The notes beneath the pieces were generated by a model. The model saw nothing but the letters and a program-made list of their open reading frames with translations, was not told the origin of the DNA and did no database searches. This document shows, piece after piece, positions 1 to 8,281 of a stretch of DNA of 64,000 bases (the first letter of the stretch is position 1; each line of letters opens with the position of its first letter). This stretch comes from Clostridia bacterium (GTDB lineage Bacteria > Bacillota > Clostridia > Christensenellales > Aristaeellaceae). Location: contig JAGBDE010000023.1 of NCBI GenBank assembly GCA_017937655.1, forward strand, positions 38,178 through 102,177, given 5' to 3'. The position numbers and the translations under genes are program-made.

Positions 1-371
1 AGGGCGGAAGTCTTTTCCACAAAGCCCTGGCGCAGGCTGACAGAGGCGTAATACCCCAGCTTGTCCTCCAATTTTTCCAGGGCCAGGCTCACCGCCATCC
101 GCCGCCCGGCAGAGCTGAGAGGCTCCCGCTGATCCCGACCCGCTGCGTCCAGAACCCGCTCGTACAGGCGGGAGGGGCTCAAAACATCCACGTCAAAGAA
201 ACCCTGCAATTGCAGTGTTTGCAGCAGCTTGCGCTCCATCTCCAGCGTCAGCTGTTCCGGCACCAGCAGGATGGCCTGTTCCCCCCGGGCGATGTGATCG
301 CCCAAAATGGCAAACAGGGGCATCAGCAGCCGGTGGGGCCTGGCGGTGAGAATATGCACTTTCCCGGTCAT
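1..371 (-). CDS. addB: ATP-dependent nuclease subunit B, N-terminal part (cut by window edge)
   Basis: First 123 codons of a gene that runs off the left edge. The translation begins MTGKVHILTARPHRLLMP and carries the LLVPEQLTLEMER and FFDVDVLSPSRLYERV blocks that I recognise from the N-terminus of AddB/RexB, the helicase-like and Fe-S nuclease subunit of the AddAB enzyme that processes double-strand breaks for recombination. The ATG is preceded by AAAGGAGG at ideal spacing. It is divergent from mnmE. No catalytic motif can be checked because only the N-terminal end is present. Confidence 0.8.
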   Translation of the reverse strand, partial: MTGKVHILTARPHRLLMPLFAILGDHIARGEQAILLVPEQLTLEMERKLLQTLQLQGFFDVDVLSPSRLYERVLDAAGRDQREPLSSAGRRMAVSLALEKLEDKLGYYASVSLRQGFVEKTSA

Positions 372-455
372 GGAAAAGCCTCCTTTGATGCGCCGGGCGT
401 TGCAACCGCAGGCGCTTCATGGTAAGATAACAGGGTATGAAAGGAAGGATGCAGT

Positions 456-1805
456 ATGGCGGAAACCATTGTAGGAATTGCCACCGCTCAAGGCGAGGGC
501 GGCATTGCCATCGTGCGCATCAGCGGGGACGACGCCATCCCCCTGTTTGAAAAAGTGTTTACAGCGGCTGGAAAGCAGCCGCCTTTTGAGAGCCACCGGC
601 TGATGTACGGCCATGTGGTGGACGGCGGTACCGTGATTGACGAGGCCATGGGCGTGATCATGCGTGCGCCCCGCACCTACACCCGGGAGGACGTGTGCGA
701 AATCCACACCCACGGCGGCAGCGTGGCCGCCGCATTGACGGTGAAGCTGCTGATCCGCCACGGCGCAAGGCCTGCGGAGGCCGGCGAATTCACCCGCCGG
801 GCGTTCATGAACGGTCGGATTGACCTGTCCCAGGCCGAGGCGGTCATGGGCGTGATTTCTGCCCAGTCGGCGGCGGCGCTCCGTGCGGAGCAGCAGCAGC
901 TGGCCGGCGGACAAAGCCAGTTCATCCGGCAGGCCCAGGAGGACCTGACCCTGCTGCTCAGCGGTCTGGAGGCCCACATTGACTACCCGGACGAGATCGA
1001 CGAGGACGAGGCCATGACCGGCCTGATCGACGGGCTGAACGGGTTGATCCGGCGGCTTTCCGGCTCCGTGAATGAGAAGAGCGCCCGAATCCTGCGGGAA
1101 GGCCTGCGGGTGGCTTTGCTGGGCCGGCCCAACGCAGGCAAGAGCACCCTGTTCAATGCCCTGCTGGGCGAGGAACGGGCCATCGTCACCAATATTCCCG
1201 GCACCACCCGGGACGTGCTGGAGGACAGTTTCGCTTTGGATGGCGTGAACATTCTTTTGTCTGACACCGCCGGTCTCCGGGAAAGCGGGGATATCGTGGA
1301 GCAGATCGGCGTGGAGCGGGCCATGCAGACCCTGCAGCACGCGGACGTAGCCCTTCTTTTGGTGGACGCGGGCGAGGAACCCTCCCCGGAGGTCATCCAA
1401 CTGATGGAAATGCCCATGGCCTGCCCCTGCGCCCTCGTTTTGAGCAAACAGGACGCGGAGGTTCTCTTCACCCCGGAAATGGCCGCAAAGCTTGCCCAAA
1501 AGGACGCGGTCATCCCTGTATCCGCCAAAACCGGCGAGGGTCTAGATGATTTGCGTGCATTCCTGCGCCAATTCATCCGCCTGCCCCAGCAATTGCAGCT
1601 GACCCAGGAGCGGCACATGCTGCTGGCCCGGGAGGCGCTGGAAAAGCTGCATCAGGCCAAGGAAACGCTGGAATCCTCCGCACCGCTGGACATGGCCGCC
1701 ATCGACATGCACGAGGCCCTGTACATCCTGGGCCGCATCACCGGCGACAGCGTGGACGAAAAGCTGCTGGACGATATCTTCTCCCGCTTCTGCGTGGGCA
1801 AATAA
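456..1805 (+). CDS. mnmE: tRNA uridine-5-carboxymethylaminomethyl(34) GTPase MnmE
   Basis: 449 residues, full family length. The N-terminal tetrahydrofolate-binding domain starts ETIVGIATAQGEGGIAIVRI; the G domain has P-loop GRPNAGKS at residues 223-230, IPGTTRD, DTAG and SAKTG; the C-terminus is FCVGK, carrying the catalytic cysteine. With MnmG it modifies U34 of tRNAs. The G4 motif reads SKQD rather than the usual NKxD, a small deviation. The start is preceded by AAGGAAGG. A hairpin terminator follows directly, so it looks monocistronic. Confidence 0.97.
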   Translation: MAETIVGIATAQGEGGIAIVRISGDDAIPLFEKVFTAAGKQPPFESHRLMYGHVVDGGTVIDEAMGVIMRAPRTYTREDVCEIHTHGGSVAAALTVKLLIRHGARPAEAGEFTRRAFMNGRIDLSQAEAVMGVISAQSAAALRAEQQQLAGGQSQFIRQAQEDLTLLLSGLEAHIDYPDEIDEDEAMTGLIDGLNGLIRRLSGSVNEKSARILREGLRVALLGRPNAGKSTLFNALLGEERAIVTNIPGTTRDVLEDSFALDGVNILLSDTAGLRESGDIVEQIGVERAMQTLQHADVALLLVDAGEEPSPEVIQLMEMPMACPCALVLSKQDAEVLFTPEMAAKLAQKDAVIPVSAKTGEGLDDLRAFLRQFIRLPQQLQLTQERHMLLAREALEKLHQAKETLESSAPLDMAAIDMHEALYILGRITGDSVDEKLLDDIFSRFCVGK

Positions 1806-1813
1806 ATGTGAAA

Positions 1814-1853
1814 AAGGCTGCAAACCGGATAAGTCGTCCGGCTTTGCAGCCTT
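1814..1853 (+). terminator. Intrinsic terminator between mnmE and the barstar gene
   Basis: A long inverted repeat (AAGGCTGCAAA...TTTGCAGCCTT with an inner CCGGA/TCCGG) lies between two convergent genes and probably serves both strands. Confidence 0.75.
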
Positions 1854-1866
1854 ATTTTATGCGCTG

Positions 1867-2142
1867 TCAGGCTTCCTCAAAGCTGACGGTCAGGTGATAA
1901 TTCTCCTCCGCCGCATCTAGGAACACCCGCTTGATGCGGGGGGCATACAGTTCCATATTGCCCTTGGGCTCCTTGGCGAAAACGGCCACCAGCTTGGTAT
2001 CCGTGGTGATGCTGGTCAGCTCGTCGTGGAGGGCGTCCAGGTTGGCGCCGTAATAGAAAGGAAAGCCCAGGGTTTCCTTCAGGTAACGGTGCAGGGTGAT
2101 TTTATCCTCAAACTGGGTCAGATCAAGACGAATCTCATTCAT
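1867..2142 (-). CDS. Barstar-family ribonuclease inhibitor
   Basis: 91 residues. The block from residue 18 to 40 (LHRYLKETLGFP, YYG, NLDALHD) matches the barstar core. Barstar residues Asp35 and Asp39, which plug the barnase active site, correspond to Asp36 and Asp40 here; barstar Trp38 is His39. No signal peptide, as expected for a cytoplasmic immunity protein. The gene overlaps the end of the barnase gene by ATGA, so the two are translationally coupled. The inference is that it protects the producing cell from its own ribonuclease before export. Confidence 0.92.
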   Translation of the reverse strand: MNEIRLDLTQFEDKITLHRYLKETLGFPFYYGANLDALHDELTSITTDTKLVAVFAKEPKGNMELYAPRIKRVFLDAAEENYHLTVSFEEA

Positions 2143-2693
2143 GCTGCGTCATCCTCCAATTCTTCCAGCTTGTCGGGGTTTTCCAGTTCCAGCTCCACAA
2201 CGATCTCGATGAAAGTCTCGTAGTGATCCTCGGTGTAGAAGATCAGGCCGTCGTTGGAGAACACAATGCGCTTGGCGTTACGGTAGGTGCCGTCAAAATC
2301 GATATCGCACTCGGTGTACTTGCGGCCGTCGGCCTCAGGCAGCAGGCCCTCGTAGTTGCCAAAACGGTTGCCGCCGATGGAGCAGCCGGGAGCCACTTCG
2401 CCCAGGTTGCCCCAGGAGCTGACCCAGCCCAGGTCCTCGGCATCGTACTTGGAGATGTAGTTGTCAGGCAGGCGACCAAACAGGGTCAGGTAGATGGCCA
2501 CTTCTTCCTTGGTGTCATACCAGCCGTCTTCCTGTACATCGTAGTCCAGAGCGTACACGATAATGGGAGAGACAACTTCTTCCTTCTTGTTATTATTCTT
2601 TTTCTTGGCGGCAAAGGCGCAAGAAAGCAGGCTGGTCAAAGTGACAACAACCAGCAGGAAGGCAAGCCAGCGAGTGAAACGATTGGTTCTCAT
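2139..2693 (-). CDS. Secreted or lipid-anchored barnase-type ribonuclease
   Basis: 184 residues from the ATG at 2693. I chose it over the ATG 9 bases upstream because AAAGGAG is then about 10 bases away rather than touching. Residues 1-29 are a basic-hydrophobic signal peptide; LLSC at 22-25 would also fit a lipobox, so a membrane-tethered form is possible. The rest aligns with barnase: Lys82 (barnase K27), Glu128 (E73), Arg138 (R83), Arg142 (R87) and His157 (H102) are kept, so catalysis is likely, but Tyr114 replaces Arg59. An acidic tail of about 20 residues follows the catalytic domain. Its own promoter lies at 2789-2817. Confidence 0.92.
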   Translation of the reverse strand: MRTNRFTRWLAFLLVVVTLTSLLSCAFAAKKKNNNKKEEVVSPIIVYALDYDVQEDGWYDTKEEVAIYLTLFGRLPDNYISKYDAEDLGWVSSWGNLGEVAPGCSIGGNRFGNYEGLLPEADGRKYTECDIDFDGTYRNAKRIVFSNDGLIFYTEDHYETFIEIVVELELENPDKLEELEDDAA

Positions 2694-2788
2694 GAATTGC
2701 ATTCTCCTTTTGCTTCAGGTTCGGTTGCTTCCGGGAAAAAATCCCGGGCAGGAACAGCAGGCGGGCAAACTCCACGCCGACAAAGCGT

Positions 2789-2817
2789 ATTATAGCCCCT
2801 TCCGGAAAGAAATGCAA
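2789..2817 (-). promoter_or_regulatory. Sigma-A promoter of the barnase-barstar operon
   Basis: On the minus strand, TTGCAT, 17 bases, TATAAT. It sits about 96 bases upstream of the barnase start. Confidence 0.8.
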
Positions 2818-2836
2818 GTTTGTTACACCCTTTCCG

Positions 2837-2865
2837 TTGAAAACAAAGGGCGGGTATGATATGAT
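2837..2865 (+). promoter_or_regulatory. Sigma-A promoter of the L,D-transpeptidase gene
   Basis: TTGAAA, 17 bases, TATGAT, then an AT-rich start region. It is divergent from the barnase promoter and leaves a 5' leader of about 100 bases. Confidence 0.75.
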
Positions 2866-2970
2866 AAAATATAGAAAACATATGCATTTCCGGGTGGTTT
2901 GTATCTTTGCGCCGGGAAATGTTCATCCTTTGTTTACCAATCATCACCTACGGAAAGGAACCCTCCGCCC

Positions 2971-4071
2971 ATGAAACGGTTTTTTGCCCTTCTCTCCGCC
3001 CTTTTGCTGCTGATGCCGGCCTTTGCCCTGGCCGATGGATACGTCATTTCCTCCCACCAATGCGGCAGGGAGCACTGCTACTGGGAGACCCCCATGGACA
3101 TCACCGATACCGACGCCATTTGGGCCATGCTGACCGCGCCGTACATCACCGTGGCGGGCGACGGCACCGAGCAGGCGTACGTGTATTCCGCCCCTGCGGA
3201 AGACGCCAAGCCCATCGGCGAGGTGACCACCGGCACCCAGGGCGTGCATGTGCTGGAAACCCTGAGCAATGGATGGAGCAAGGTGGAATGCTATTCCAGT
3301 TCCTTTCACGGCAGCAAGATCGGCGCATGGAACCAGTTCATCACCGGCTATATCCTGACGGAAAAGTTGGTGGAGGTCACGCCCAATCCCTCCCTGGGCA
3401 TTGTGGTGGACAAGCTGACCCAGCGTGCCTACGTTTTCTCCGATGGCCAGCTACTGGACACTCTGGCGGTATCCACCGGCCTGCCCAATGAAGATCAGCC
3501 CTATAACGAGACCCGCTCCGGCCAGTTCCAGATCACCAGCAAGACCGGCGGTTTTTATTCCGATAACTTGTTCTGCGCCCTGGCTTTCCGCTTCAACGGG
3601 GGCGATTTGATCCACGAAGTACCTTATATAGAGCGGGCCAACGGCTATAAACATTATGGCCGCACCGAGCCCAAGCTGGGTACCCGGGCCAGCCATGGAT
3701 GCATCCGTGTACAGCGCAAACGGACTCCCAGCGGTATGAACATGAACTGGATGTGGTCTAATCTGAAAGTGGGCAACTCTCTCGTTATCTGGGAGGACGT
3801 TCCCGGCCGGAGCATCCCCTACCCTGACCCGGACACCACCTTGTACTACTACGCCAAAAAGTCCGAGTTCTATCACCGCTCCCCGGACTGCTTCAACAAG
3901 GCCAAGGATCGTCCCCCCAAGGACACCTTCCTCTATTCCCAGCTGGACGACGAACCCTTCTCCAAGCTGACCATGTGCAACTACTGCTATCCGCCCCTGC
4001 GCAAGGCGGAGATCGACCTGATCAACCAGGCCCATCTGCCCGGTATCACCATGGAAATTGTACATGAGTAA
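2971..4071 (+). CDS. L,D-transpeptidase (YkuD domain) with C-terminal Cys/His module
   Basis: 366 residues from the ATG that begins MKRFFALLSALLLLMPAFALA, a clear signal peptide. The frame stays open further upstream but has no ribosome site there. An SH3-like stretch is followed by the YkuD domain (from about NPSLGIVVDKLTQRAYVFS) with the catalytic SHGCIR at residues 241-246, Cys244 being the nucleophile. Such enzymes make 3-3 peptidoglycan cross-links or attach proteins. The last 80 residues hold YHRSPDC and CNYC, an H-x4-C...C-x2-C set that could bind a metal; this tail is unusual for the family. Confidence 0.9.
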   Translation: MKRFFALLSALLLLMPAFALADGYVISSHQCGREHCYWETPMDITDTDAIWAMLTAPYITVAGDGTEQAYVYSAPAEDAKPIGEVTTGTQGVHVLETLSNGWSKVECYSSSFHGSKIGAWNQFITGYILTEKLVEVTPNPSLGIVVDKLTQRAYVFSDGQLLDTLAVSTGLPNEDQPYNETRSGQFQITSKTGGFYSDNLFCALAFRFNGGDLIHEVPYIERANGYKHYGRTEPKLGTRASHGCIRVQRKRTPSGMNMNWMWSNLKVGNSLVIWEDVPGRSIPYPDPDTTLYYYAKKSEFYHRSPDCFNKAKDRPPKDTFLYSQLDDEPFSKLTMCNYCYPPLRKAEIDLINQAHLPGITMEIVHE

Positions 4072-4140
4072 AGATTCCTTTTCCGACATTTCCCTATTAC
4101 AATAGATGTATCCCCCGCAAATCCAACCAGGAGGTACACC

Positions 4141-5712
4141 GTGAAGAAAGAAAAAAAGAATCTGCGAATGTATCACAAGCACATTCAGGGCGCGCTGAAC
4201 GAAAAGTGGACGGAGGCCATGGCTTCCGTGCTGCCCATCGTTCTGATCGTGACTGTTTTGTGCTTCCTTTTTGTGCCCGCACCCTCCAGCGCCATGCTGG
4301 GTTTCCTGACGGGCGCCGCCATGCTGATCATCGGCATGGGGCTTTTCACCCTGGGTACCGACCTGGCCATGACCCCCATCGGCGAAGAGGTGGGTTCCGC
4401 CATCACCCGCAGCAAAAAGCTGTGGCTCATTTTGCTGATTGCATTTCTGGTGGGCGTCATCGTCACCCTGTCCGAGCCTGACCTGCAGGTGCTGGCCCAG
4501 CAGGTGCCCGGCATTCCCAACATGACCCTGATTTTCATGGTGGGCCTGGGCGTGGGCCTGTTTTTGATGGTGGCCTTCCTGCGCATCCTGTTCCGCATCC
4601 GGATGGCCTATCTGCTGCTGGGCTGCTATCTGCTGGTGTTCATTCTGGCCATCTTTGTGCCCAAGAACTTCCTGGCCGTGGCCTTTGACTCCGGCGGCGT
4701 GACCACCGGCCCCATGACCGTTCCCTTCATCATGGCCATGGGTCTGGGTGTCAGCTCCATCCGTAGCGACAAAAACGCTGAAAACGACTCCTTCGGTCTG
4801 GTGGCGCTGGCTTCCGTGGGCCCCATCCTGGCGGTGATGCTGCTGGGGCTGATCTATCGCCCGGAAAACGCCGCCTACACCTCCCCCGCCATGCCCAACG
4901 CGGCGGACACCACCGCCCTCACCTCCCTGTTTGTTCACGAGCTGCCCCATTACCTGGCCGAGGTGGGCATCGCCCTGGCGCCGATTTTTGCCTTCTTCCT
5001 GATTTTCCAGCTTGCCACCCTGCACCTTCCCTGGCGCCAGGTGATCCGTATCATCTCCGGCGTGGTGTACACCTATGTGGGCCTGACCTTGTTTCTGACC
5101 GGCGTCAACGTTGGCTTCATGCCCATGGGCAGCTATCTGGGCAGCGCCATCGCCGGCCACGATCTGCGCTGGCTGCTTGTGCCCCTGGGCATGCTGATGG
5201 GCTACTTTGTGGTCAAAGCCGAGCCCGCGGTTCACATCCTCAGCAAGCAGGTGTACGAGGTCAGCGCAGGCACCATTTCCCAAAAGGCGCTGCTGACCAG
5301 CCTGTCCATCGGCGTGAGCGTGTCCGTTGGCCTCAGTATGCTGCGGGTGCTGACCGGCATGAACCTCCTGTGGCTGCTGGTTCCCGGCTACGCCCTCTCC
5401 CTCATCCTGATGTTCTTTACTCCGCCCATTTTCACTTCCATCGCATTTGACTCCGGCGGAGTGGCCTCCGGCCCCATGACCGCCACCTTCCTGCTGCCCC
5501 TGGCCATGGGCGCCTGCACCGCCGTGGGCGGAAACGTTGCCACGGATGCGTTCGGCGTGGTGGCCATGGTGGCCATGACTCCGCTGATCACCATCCAGCT
5601 GCTGGGCATCTTCGGCCAGATGAAATTCCGCAAGGCCCAGAAACTGGAAGAAGCCGCCAAGCCCGCAGAGGAAGAAATCATCGAGGATATCATTGAAGAC
5701 ATTATCGAATAA
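4141..5712 (+). CDS. DUF1538 integral membrane protein, two repeated halves
   Basis: 523 residues starting at GTG, with AGGAGGT 5 bases upstream. It has roughly a dozen hydrophobic segments arranged as two homologous halves; each half has the signature AFDSGGV followed by a GPMT block (residues about 181 and 435). This is the DUF1538 family, of unknown substrate. The C-terminus is an acidic tail rich in EEIIEDI repeats. The next gene, 16 bases downstream, is PII-like, which suggests a channel or transporter gated by a small-ligand sensor, by analogy with AmtB-GlnK. Function is inferred, not known. Confidence 0.85.
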   Translation: MKKEKKNLRMYHKHIQGALNEKWTEAMASVLPIVLIVTVLCFLFVPAPSSAMLGFLTGAAMLIIGMGLFTLGTDLAMTPIGEEVGSAITRSKKLWLILLIAFLVGVIVTLSEPDLQVLAQQVPGIPNMTLIFMVGLGVGLFLMVAFLRILFRIRMAYLLLGCYLLVFILAIFVPKNFLAVAFDSGGVTTGPMTVPFIMAMGLGVSSIRSDKNAENDSFGLVALASVGPILAVMLLGLIYRPENAAYTSPAMPNAADTTALTSLFVHELPHYLAEVGIALAPIFAFFLIFQLATLHLPWRQVIRIISGVVYTYVGLTLFLTGVNVGFMPMGSYLGSAIAGHDLRWLLVPLGMLMGYFVVKAEPAVHILSKQVYEVSAGTISQKALLTSLSIGVSVSVGLSMLRVLTGMNLLWLLVPGYALSLILMFFTPPIFTSIAFDSGGVASGPMTATFLLPLAMGACTAVGGNVATDAFGVVAMVAMTPLITIQLLGIFGQMKFRKAQKLEEAAKPAEEEIIEDIIEDIIE

Positions 5713-5728
5713 GAAGGGAGACAAAGCC

Positions 5729-6427
5729 ATGTATGACCTTTGCCTTTTGAACGTCATCGTTCCCAGGGAGCAGGCCCCGCAGCTTGACGCCTTCTGGGAA
5801 ATGCACCATATCGGCACCCACACCAGCATGCTGTGCAGGGGCACGGCCACCAAGTCCCTGCTGGATTTGCTGGGCCTTGAGAATTCCGAGAAAACCCTGG
5901 CCTACGTCATGACCAGCAACGCGATTGCCAAGCGGCTGATGAACGCGCTGGTCAGCGAAATGGGCCTGAACATGCCGGGCAACGGCGTTGCCTTCACCGT
6001 TCCGGTGGGCAGCGTGGCCGGTTCCAGCAGTCTCAACATTTTGACTCACAATCAGGACATTATTTTGGAAGAGGTGAAGAAGGACGTGACCTATCTCTAC
6101 GAGCTGATTATTGCCATTGTGAACCGGGGCCATGTGGACGATGTGATGGATGCGGCCCGGGAGGCGGGCGCCATGGGCGGCACCGTGATCCATGCCAAGG
6201 GCACCAACCGGGGCAACGAGAATATGTTTTTTGGCGTGTCCATTGCCGATGAAAAGGAAATGCTGCTGATCCTTTCCACCGCAGAGCAGCGCAAGACCAT
6301 CATGCGGTCCATCATGGACAAGGCGGGCGTGCACAGCCCGGCCCATACGGTGATGTTCTCCCTGCCGGTGAACAGCGTGGCTGGCCTGCGGAGCATCATG
6401 GTCGCCGCCGGAGAAATTGAGGAATAA
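5729..6427 (+). CDS. PII-like protein, probably two tandem PII-fold domains
   Basis: 232 residues from the ATG behind GAAGGGAG. The second half (YLYELIIAIVNRGHVDDVMDAAREAGAMGGTVIHAKG) matches the PII signalling fold: first strand and helix, then a GGTV...AKGT segment resembling the T-loop end of GlnB. The first half looks like a diverged copy, ending FTVPVGSVAG as the second ends FSLPVNSVAG. PII proteins sense nucleotides or 2-oxoglutarate and bind membrane transporters; the partner here is probably the DUF1538 protein encoded just upstream. No uridylylation tyrosine can be assigned. Confidence 0.8.
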   Translation: MYDLCLLNVIVPREQAPQLDAFWEMHHIGTHTSMLCRGTATKSLLDLLGLENSEKTLAYVMTSNAIAKRLMNALVSEMGLNMPGNGVAFTVPVGSVAGSSSLNILTHNQDIILEEVKKDVTYLYELIIAIVNRGHVDDVMDAAREAGAMGGTVIHAKGTNRGNENMFFGVSIADEKEMLLILSTAEQRKTIMRSIMDKAGVHSPAHTVMFSLPVNSVAGLRSIMVAAGEIEE

Positions 6428-6438
6428 ACAGACATACA

Positions 6439-6475
6439 AAAACCCGCCTGACCACATACAGGTCAGGCGGGTTTT
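6439..6475. terminator. Strong bidirectional terminator
   Basis: AAAACCCGCCTGACC and GGTCAGGCGGGTTTT form a 15-bp perfect stem with a 7-base loop. It lies between the convergent PII-like and uridine kinase genes. Confidence 0.92.
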
Positions 6476-6484
6476 GTTATGCAA

Positions 6485-7102
6485 TTAAACGGATTCGCCG
6501 CTGAGCACATCCCGCACATAACCCGCCAGAATGCTGACGATGCGCGCGTTCTTGCCGCCATGAGCTACGATCACGTCCGCTTTTTCGATGTAGTTGCGGA
6601 TGTACTTATCGTACATGGGCTTGACGGTGGTCAGGTACTGGGCGGAGATGTTGTCGATGGCCCGGCCCCGCTCGTTGATGTCCCGGGTGATGCGGCGCAG
6701 CAGACAGATGTCCGGTTCCACGCTCATGTAGAGCTTAAGGAACATCAGGCTGCAGAGGCGTTCATCGTAGAAGGAATGGATGCCTTCGATGATGAGCACG
6801 TCGCTGGGGTAGATCAGCTCGTCGGAGTCGGCGCGGCAATGGCGGGAGTAGTCGTACTGCTTGCGGGTGATGGGCTGGCCGTCCATCAGGGCCTGCATGT
6901 CGCTGAGGAACAGATCGTGGTCGAAAATGCCGGGCTCGTCATAGTTGAGCAGGCAGCGCTCCTCAAAGGGCAGGTGGGAATAATCCCGGTAATAGCAGTC
7001 GTGGTTGATGACCGTGGCGCAGTCCCCCACCGCGTTTTTCAGTTCCATGGCAAGGGTGCTTTTGCCGCTGCCGCTTGCGCCGCAAACTCCAATAATGAGC
7101 AT
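6485..7102 (-). CDS. udk: Uridine kinase
   Basis: 205 residues. It opens with the Walker A loop GASGSGKST (residues 8-16), followed by HDCYYRDYSHLPFEER and YDEPGIFDHDLF, which are hallmarks of uridine/cytidine kinase in pyrimidine salvage. IIEGIHSFYDERLC is the Walker B region. Last gene of a run with the DUF362 gene, 21 bases apart, and bounded by the strong terminator at 6439-6475. Confidence 0.92.
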   Translation of the reverse strand: MLIIGVCGASGSGKSTLAMELKNAVGDCATVINHDCYYRDYSHLPFEERCLLNYDEPGIFDHDLFLSDMQALMDGQPITRKQYDYSRHCRADSDELIYPSDVLIIEGIHSFYDERLCSLMFLKLYMSVEPDICLLRRITRDINERGRAIDNISAQYLTTVKPMYDKYIRNYIEKADVIVAHGGKNARIVSILAGYVRDVLSGESV

Positions 7103-7123
7103 GCTCCTATCCCCTTTTGTTTC

Positions 7124-8257
7124 TTACTTGATGGTGACCAGCTCGTATTCCCGGCTTCCCAGGCCGATCTTCTCGCCGTGCTCCAGGCAGCTGCGCCACT
7201 CAGACTCGGGCGTGGAGTTGGTGAAGTGGTCGTGATGGTCGTGGAAATCAGGATCGTTCAGATGATCGCCCAGCTGGCTGTTCATGATGGGAGACAGCTT
7301 CAGGCAGGCGTCCACGCAGGCCTGATCCAGGGCCACAGGGTCGAAGGAAGCGAACATACCCACGTCGGGCAGGATGGGCGCATCGTTCTCGGCGTGACAG
7401 TCGCAGAAGGGAGAGATGTCCATCACCAGAGAAACATGGAACTGGGGACGGCCATCCACCACAGCCTTGGCGTATTCGGCCATGCGGCGGTTCAGCATCT
7501 GGGCGGAATTGTCCTCCGCAAAGCTGATGGCGTCAAAGTTGCAGGCGCCGATGCAGCGGCCGCAGCCCACGCAGTTTTCGCTAACCACGGACATCTTGCG
7601 GGAAGCCTCGTCAAAGCGGAGGGCGTTGTTGGCGCAGTGCTTGGTGCACAGCTTGCAGCCCACGCACAGGTCGTGATCCACGCCGGCCTTGCCGCTCTTG
7701 TGCATTTCCTTCTTGCCAGCCCGGGAGCCGCAACCCATGCCCAGGTTCTTCAGCGCGCCGCCAAAACCGGTGTTTTCGTGGCCCTTGAAGTGATTCAGGC
7801 TGATGATGATATCCGCGTCCATAATGCCCCGGCCGATCTTGGCCTTTTCCACGTATTCGCCGCCCACAACGGGTACTTCCACGTCATCGGTGCCCTTGAG
7901 GCCGTCGGCGATGATCAGGGGGCAGCCGGCGCTGAGGGGGGTGAAGCCGTTTTCCCAGGCGCAGTAGAGGTGTTCCAGGGCGTTCTTGCGGCTGCCCACG
8001 TAGAGGGTGTTGCAGTCGGTCAGGTAGGGCTTGCCGCCCAGGGACTTGACCACTTCCACCAGGGCGCGTGCATACTGGGGACGAAGGTAAGCGGTGTTGC
8101 CCAGCTCGCCAAAGTGGGTCTTGATGGCCACGAAGCGGCCTTCCATGTTGATCTGGTCGATGCCGGCGGCGCGGATCAGCTTTTGCAGTTTGCCGGGCAT
8201 GGTGATGCCGCCGTAGCAGGTACGGAAGTCCGTGAAGTAAACCTGAGATTTGCTCAT
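7124..8257 (-). CDS. DUF362 protein with two 4Fe-4S clusters
   Basis: 377 residues. The N-terminal DUF362 domain (about 1-190: VAIKTHFGELGN, ISLNHFKGHENTGFGGALKNLGMG) is followed by a two-cluster ferredoxin domain: Cys198/201/204/208 and Cys229/232/235/239. Members are common in anaerobes and presumed to be redox proteins, but no reaction is established. It starts 24 bases after the large SdrD-type gene and precedes udk, so the three may be co-transcribed. Confidence 0.87.
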   Translation of the reverse strand: MSKSQVYFTDFRTCYGGITMPGKLQKLIRAAGIDQINMEGRFVAIKTHFGELGNTAYLRPQYARALVEVVKSLGGKPYLTDCNTLYVGSRKNALEHLYCAWENGFTPLSAGCPLIIADGLKGTDDVEVPVVGGEYVEKAKIGRGIMDADIIISLNHFKGHENTGFGGALKNLGMGCGSRAGKKEMHKSGKAGVDHDLCVGCKLCTKHCANNALRFDEASRKMSVVSENCVGCGRCIGACNFDAISFAEDNSAQMLNRRMAEYAKAVVDGRPQFHVSLVMDISPFCDCHAENDAPILPDVGMFASFDPVALDQACVDACLKLSPIMNSQLGDHLNDPDFHDHHDHFTNSTPESEWRSCLEHGEKIGLGSREYELVTIK

Positions 8258-8281
8258 GGGGCGTTCCTCATTTCTTGATAT

